Part shown: positions 59,467 to 64,000 of the stretch, piece by piece
Numbering within the stretch: the stretch's first letter is position 1
How the letters are laid out: each line of letters opens with the position of its first letter
DNA from: Nyssa sinensis
Taxonomy: Eukaryota > Streptophyta > Magnoliopsida > Cornales > Nyssaceae
DNA length: 64,000 nt
Reading direction: 5' to 3'
Assembly: GCA_008638375.1 (NCBI GenBank)
Contig: CM018052.1
Span: 24,397,071 to 24,461,070, forward strand
Made by a program: the position numbers and the translations under genes
The notes under the pieces: generated by a model
Database searches by the model: none
What the model saw: the letters and a program-made list of their open reading frames with translations, nothing else
Told to the model about the DNA's origin: nothing

Positions 59467-61799
59467 GTGGTCTGTTTGGACTCAAATACGATATGTATTA
59501 GCTATATTAATTAATTTAAATAAGTGATTTAAATTAATAAATTTTAAATTTAATTCCGAGGCTTAAATTAGTAGAACGAATAATGAAAACTTACTATTTT
59601 GGACCCTCTGAATTTAATAGTGAGGTCCGTTTTACGAGACGGAGTCCCGAAAAAAAAAAAAAATAACCGTAGAATGCCAAAATGACCAAAATGCTCCTAC
59701 GTCAAAGGTGAGTCAAACGGACTCCGATTTAGTTAAGTAAATAGTGAATTTTTATTAATTCAAACCTACTGGACTCAACGGTGAAGTCCAAATTATGAAA
59801 ACAGAACCGAAAAAGTAGAGACACGTAAATGACCATTTTGCCCTTGGATAAATTAAGTTTAAAATGGAAATCGTAAAACATAAATTAGTAAGGGAGATAT
59901 TTAGAATAACGAGGCATAAATTCGGTAAATGATATGAAAGCTGAAACGTGTTTATTGATTTATAGGCAAGTCAAAAGGAAAGGAGAAAGTCACGGGATAT
60001 TAAGGCGTTGATGAGGTAAGTGGATTCCTATCTTTGATACGTGGTTTCCAAGCCACGTTCTTTCCATTACTGCCAATCTTGTACTCATATATGTATTCAC
60101 TGTCATTGTTTCCCACCATGGATATTGTTCTGCCTGGTGGATGCCTACTGGTTGATGTTGCATGACTGATTCATTTCATTGATATCCATTTACTGTATGT
60201 TACATTATGATGTTCCATGTTTTGTACATTCATATGGAATACTATAGAATCTTAATTTATGTTAAGTGCCGGGTTTTGTGCTCAGCCACATTACCTATCT
60301 GATGCTATCTGATTGACTGGGACCTACGGGTCAATTTATGGGACCTACGGGTCAAAAAGGACATATGGCAATTATGGCGTTTTTACGCATTAAGGTTAAT
60401 GGGCATTTTATATGCATTTATGTTAATGGGGGTATGCCGGGCCCCAAAAGACCGAGGGTCTGCCAAACCCTGAACAGAATAAAGGCATCATCCATGTTAA
60501 TTGATATTGTTCTATGTTGATTGGTTTGATTCATTGGACTTGACTGTGACCGTTTCATTGTGGCAGTATTTATGTTGATTGTGTTCATCGAGCCTATTCT
60601 ATATTCATGCTACACTGTTACTCTTGACGGTTATTGTACGTTGTCATTCATTGGTTACTCTTGACTGTTATTGTACCTTGTCACTCATTGGCCATTGTGG
60701 CACTTTACAGTTGACTGAAATCGTTATCATGACTGGCTATCATGTTACCTTGACTTGTATTCATTTATGTTATCCCCACCCGTATTGGGGATAGGCTTCT
60801 ACTTACTGAGTTTGTAGCTCACCCCTTACTAAATTTTTTTCAGGTGAGAATGTTACTAAACCATAGTAGGAGATCAGGAGCTTAAGGAGACAGTTGAGGA
60901 GCATAAGAGTAATTAATGAAGTCTCTCCCATGTACTCACCACCTAAGAGTGGTTTAGGATCAGTTTATTGTTAGTTTGAAGTTTAGTCTTTGAACAATAA
61001 TTGTAATAAAGCTTCCGCACTTTAATGTCATGTTTATATTATTTACTGTTATCATTGGTAAAAGAATGAAAAAAGTAGGGACGGCCATTGGGTCGGCCCC
61101 ACGATACGAGATCCGCATAGGGTGGGTTTCGGGTCGTGACATAATTTATAGACCGTGGCCTTCCTAAGTTGATTAGGATTCGGAGCCATGAATGTAGGGA
61201 TTTGATCATCGGAGATTGCAGTTACCTTGTGGAATATTGCATAGAGATAACCCTAGATGGTAGTTCCCTTGTTGAAAACTGTTTCCTTGTTGAGGATTGC
61301 TTCCTTATTCCCTGCTCGGCATCCGCTAAGGCGGTGATGAGGTCTGGAGTGTTGGTCTGGATCTTGTAATCAAATCTGAGATCCTTGTTCGGATATATGT
61401 GCTCTGAAGGCATATGTTCGGTCACTTCCGACCTTTTGTGCTGATCTGGATGCTCGAGCTCTTAGTCATTGGCTGAGCGAGAGTTGAGTTAGCCGAGCAT
61501 GAGTTGGATTTATGATCATACGTGTCAAGTGCTGATTGGCCTGCTCTTTTATGGTATATCAGTTACTCCCCCCAAGTCCTAGTTTGATGCTAACAAGCAA
61601 CTAGGGCTAAGCCTTTTTCGGAGAGTCATGTGTCCTGCCTGTTCGCCTTCCAAGACAACTGTTGGGGCGTCATTTATTGCGCAGTCGGAGATTGGGTCTT
61701 TTCAAGGTCATCATTGTACTGGGCCGATAGTTGGGTTTCTCGAAATCATCATTGTCCCGAACCGTCATGGCATTTGGGCTTGGTGGATCCCTTCTGATA

Positions 61800-61815
61800 C
61801 TGTGCTTATAAATAC
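61800..61815 (+). promoter_or_regulatory. Possible TATA box for the antisense gene
   Basis: GCTTATAAATACGGGG lies about 170 bases before the ATG at 61984 on the plus strand and is followed by a leader-like sequence. Confidence 0.4.
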
Positions 61816-61983
61816 GGGGTGAGATTTTGAAATGACCTTTTCCCCGTCATTTTCACTGTGGTAGAAGATCTCGTCCGCCATTGTTAGTTTGTGCGACCTT
61901 GAAGAACACCGATTTCCTGAGTTAGAACAGGTTCGACCAATCTTTTCTCTTCTCTTGCTTCTTTCTTCTTAAGTCCGGGAGTA

Positions 61984-62957
61984 ATGTTTGCTCTTCTTGA
62001 ATCCCCAAATGTAAGTGAGGGAGTAGGAAATCCTTCTGAGATAGCTGTGCCGTCTCTTGTGGAAAACGTAGGTAACCTTGCCCCTGTAGATATTGGGGAG
62101 AGGCTTGTTGAACCTCCCCCTAGTCCTGAGGTGAGGATAATTGATGCCTTTGAAGAGCCCCGAGACAGGGCTGAGGAGACCTCTAGTAGGTCTTCCCATA
62201 GAGAAGAGGGTGAGAGTACTGTTACTCAAAGCCTTCTGGACGAGTAGAGGGTAAAATATAATTTTCTCCCAAATGTGACCTGCAGAGTACCAGGCCCCAT
62301 GGATCGTCCCCAAAATGTTGAAGCCGGGGAGATATGTGTTTATCTCGCCTGGTTCGAAATGGGTTTGAGACTTTCATTGCCGGATTTAGTCAGGCAATTT
62401 TTCTATTTGTTTGTTTGTTCAATCTAACTTGTTTGTCTTGCCTCGTGCAGAGCATGCACAGTTTAGCTGCTCTGATGGTGACTCCCATGAGCCTCGAGGA
62501 GGCTGAGAAACTGAAGGCTGAAATAGACGAAATGAGGCTGGAGCTTGGGACAGCCCAATCCAAGGTTCAGACTACTGAGGAGGGTCTGAAGGAAGCTAGC
62601 ACCAACCTTGCCATGGCAGAGTCTGAGAGGGACATATATGCTCGGCAAGTTGCGGGGCTTCAGGCGGAGTTGGTTGAGCTCCGAAATTCCTTTGATCAGA
62701 AGGTTCAAGAGGCAGTTGATCATGCCAAGATTGAGACTGAGACGGAATTGAAAGAGGAAGTTGAACAGATGGGTGATGACTTGATCCGGTTTGGTTTTGA
62801 AAGCTTCCGAACTAGATTCCTAGCTAAGTTCCCAGATTTTGACGTGTCATCAATCGTTCCTCCTGAACCTGCCTCGTCTGGTCCTGACCTGTACAAGATG
62901 GCTGGGGCTATTGCCCTTAATTTGGAAGAGGACCCAGGCCCTTCTGACAAGGCTTAA
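61984..62957 (+). CDS. Antisense coiled-coil gene of the retroelement (aORF-like), two or more exons
   Basis: The 3' exon (62451-62957) follows a T-rich tract and a good acceptor (CTCGTGCAG). It encodes a long coiled coil (EEAEKLKAEIDEMRLELGTAQSKVQ..., ERDIYARQVAGLQAELVELRNSF...) and ends FESFRTRFLAKFPDFDVSSIVPPEPASSGPD..., matching the C-terminal pattern of the plant 'putative gypsy type transposon' proteins. A 3' UTR with 'gatgtaatgaatata' follows. The 5' part is ambiguous. 61984-62247 is open (MFALLESPN...PPPSPEVRIIDAFEEPRDRAEETSS) and acidic, but it contains a strong donor AAT|GTAAGT at 62010; splicing 62010 to 62451 stays in frame (MFALLESPN-SMHSLAAL). The orientation is opposite to the host element. 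Such antisense genes are known in Tat retrotransposons; their function is unknown. The upstream part may be truncated. Confidence 0.5.
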
Positions 62958-64000
62958 GGCTTTATGGGCTTTTATTTTTCTTTGTTTTTTCCATTTCCCT
63001 TTTGATGTAATGAATATACCCTTTTGATCAGTAAAATTGACTTTCCTTCAGATTCTTCTTGTGTTCTTTCCTTTTGTGAAATTTGTCGCAAGTGTAGCTA
63101 TTCTAAGCCTCTTGCATGTTAGACCAACTGTCCAGCAGTCAATAGTTGCCTTCTGAGCTTCGATACTTGTCGTTGAATAGTGAATGTAGATTAACTTCAA
63201 CTATCTCATCATAATAAGATGAGAAAGCAAACATAATCAGATAGACAGAGCCCAATAGAGTGGGGGTAAACTTCTGCAAAGCTCTGAAATAGACTGCTCT
63301 GAACCAAGGGCTTGTAAAGATAACCAGGCAGTTTGTGCCCATCATTTACGATGATCGACATTGCCGTTTCTGAGCCTTTAGGATCAGGATATATCAGAGT
63401 TGTTGGCCTTTGTTGTATGAACGACCTATCATAAAATAGATAAGACTAGAGGGTCTGTATACCGGATGGGAGGCTTGTACATTTAGACTTTGCCTTCCTC
63501 TTCTTTGCTACTGTAGTTTTTTGTTCAGAGAGCTCTGTATCCTGTCTCTTGGTATATCGAAGAGGCACATTTTAATACACCATTTATTTATTCGATTGTT
63601 GTTTGAGATTTCGAGGCCAATCTCTTTTTCACCGTTGCGACGGTTCAGTTGGGTGGCTTTTGGACTTCAAGGGTCTATATATATGGAAACGAGGGCATAC
63701 GGTTGCGCTTAACCCTCTTGTTCCCAAATTGTTCCCTTGTAAGAGAGACTCTAAATGCTGCCAGAATTTTGCCATTCGCTCGGAGATGATGGACGATTCT
63801 TCGTCTGAGTTAGGAATGATTAAACTGTGGCCGAGAGTTATCCTCCCCTTTGATTCAGTCTCCAAGGAAGGATTAAAAGAGGTGCAAGTCCTCTTGTCCA
63901 TCTTGGCATCCGATTGAAATTCTTTCGAATGGTGGGGGACTCTCCTTGATTCAACCGATGCCTGGAGCGTTAGTGGTGAAGACGAAGGTGGGACCCCTCC

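Larger units (their letters stand above)
57762..61141 (+). mobile_element. Solo-LTR-like element, 3.4 kb, TSD TAATT, in an LTR TATA box
   Basis: It starts TGTAACACCCTGACCC and ends GGGTTTCGGGTCGTGACA, with perfect TAATT duplications at 57757-57761 and 61142-61146. Excision restores CTATAAATTAAACCC on the minus strand, the TATA box of the host LTR. It carries fragments of host-like genes (58420-58765), a SINE-like sequence (59395-59466), 'gaccattttgccc' modules (59600-59860) and the 'ttactgagtttgtagctcacccc...tttcag' block (60803-60844). No gag or pol. Confidence 0.8.
57567..61561 (-). mobile_element. 3' LTR of a second Tat-like gypsy element (split)
   Basis: On the minus strand it starts TGATATACCATAAAAG (from 61561) and ends AAGTGCAGCATCA (57567). 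It shares with the LTR at 35207-35679 the ACACGT block, CTATAAAT TATA box, GTACGC block and 'CATCGGAGCG.CTAC...CCGGTG' block. Without the insertion at 57762-61141 it is about 610 bases. On its outer right side the minus strand has a purine run GGGGGGAG, a plausible polypurine tract. There is no primer-binding site on the left, so it is a 3' LTR whose internal region extends to the right. Confidence 0.6.
61562..64000 (-). mobile_element. 3' internal region of the second Tat-like element (partial)
   Basis: This is the region lying inside the 3' LTR at 57567-61561 when read on the minus strand. No integrase or RT is seen up to the window end, so at least 2.4 kb separates pol from the LTR, as in Tat-lineage elements. 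A plus-strand, spliced-looking coiled-coil gene (61984-62957) occupies it. A further plus-strand open frame at 63603-63917 is unrecognised. Confidence 0.45.

Noticed and set aside
62463..62723. Minus-strand 86-codon open frame in the second Tat-like element
   Set aside because: It is the shadow of the coiled-coil exon, which has a better acceptor, composition and 3' UTR on the plus strand.
63603..63917. 104-codon plus-strand open frame near the window end
   Set aside because: Mixed composition but no recognisable domain and an overlapping open frame on the other strand; kept only as a note in the 3' region entry.

Overview
This is nuclear DNA of a flowering plant, most likely a woody eudicot. 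The signs are introns with GT..AG borders, a NAC transcription factor, an LRR receptor kinase, AT-rich intergenic DNA with many microsatellites, and dense nested LTR retrotransposons. Only two host protein genes are convincing in 64 kb: a NAC gene (5245-6488, minus) whose splice phases do not fit, and a two-exon LRR receptor-like kinase (47386-50173, minus) whose reading frame is intact but whose kinase loop lacks the catalytic Asp. Most of the rest is transposable elements and their debris, so no operons or pathways should be expected.

Layout. 1-4001: 3' part of a long solo-LTR-like element carrying two further nested solo LTRs, each with a perfect 5-bp target duplication. 4007-4918: a copia 5' LTR with its primer-binding site. 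5070-5235: a possible LINE tail abutting the NAC gene. 6489-8560: intergenic DNA with a 346-bp tandem duplication and a SINE-like sequence. 8610-9672: a copia 5' end (gag, PBS, LTR). 9673-35679: one decayed Ty3/gypsy element of the Tat type on the minus strand, split twice. In its reverse transcriptase sits a solo-LTR-like element (12167-23902) that itself contains a complete-ended CACTA transposon (15332-23557). In its gag sits another (26860-34923) that contains a third (28109-32158). 35680-39380: AT-rich intergenic DNA, a MITE and probable copia LTR debris. 39381-43488: another solo-LTR-like element. 43494-46140: decayed copia pol and 3' region. 47386-50173: the receptor kinase. 50410-57560: gene-free AT-rich DNA with MITE-like elements and microsatellites. 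57567-64000: the 3' end of a second Tat-like element on the minus strand. Its 3' LTR is split by a solo-LTR-like element (57762-61141), and its 3' region carries a plus-strand coiled-coil gene that looks like the antisense ORF known in Tat retrotransposons.

Most element borders rest on matching target-site duplications that can be read directly. These are GCGAG, ACTGG, CGAAC, TAC (CACTA), GCGTT/GCATT, GGGTC, AGTTG and TAATT. Points of interest are two apparently captured host-gene fragments with splice borders (a Rab-type GTPase piece at 58684 and an exon of a plant-specific protein at 20913), the antisense gene, the atypical kinase, and tandem-repeat growth at the broken end of the CACTA transposase. 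I found no RNA genes, CRISPR arrays or convincing new enzymatic system.
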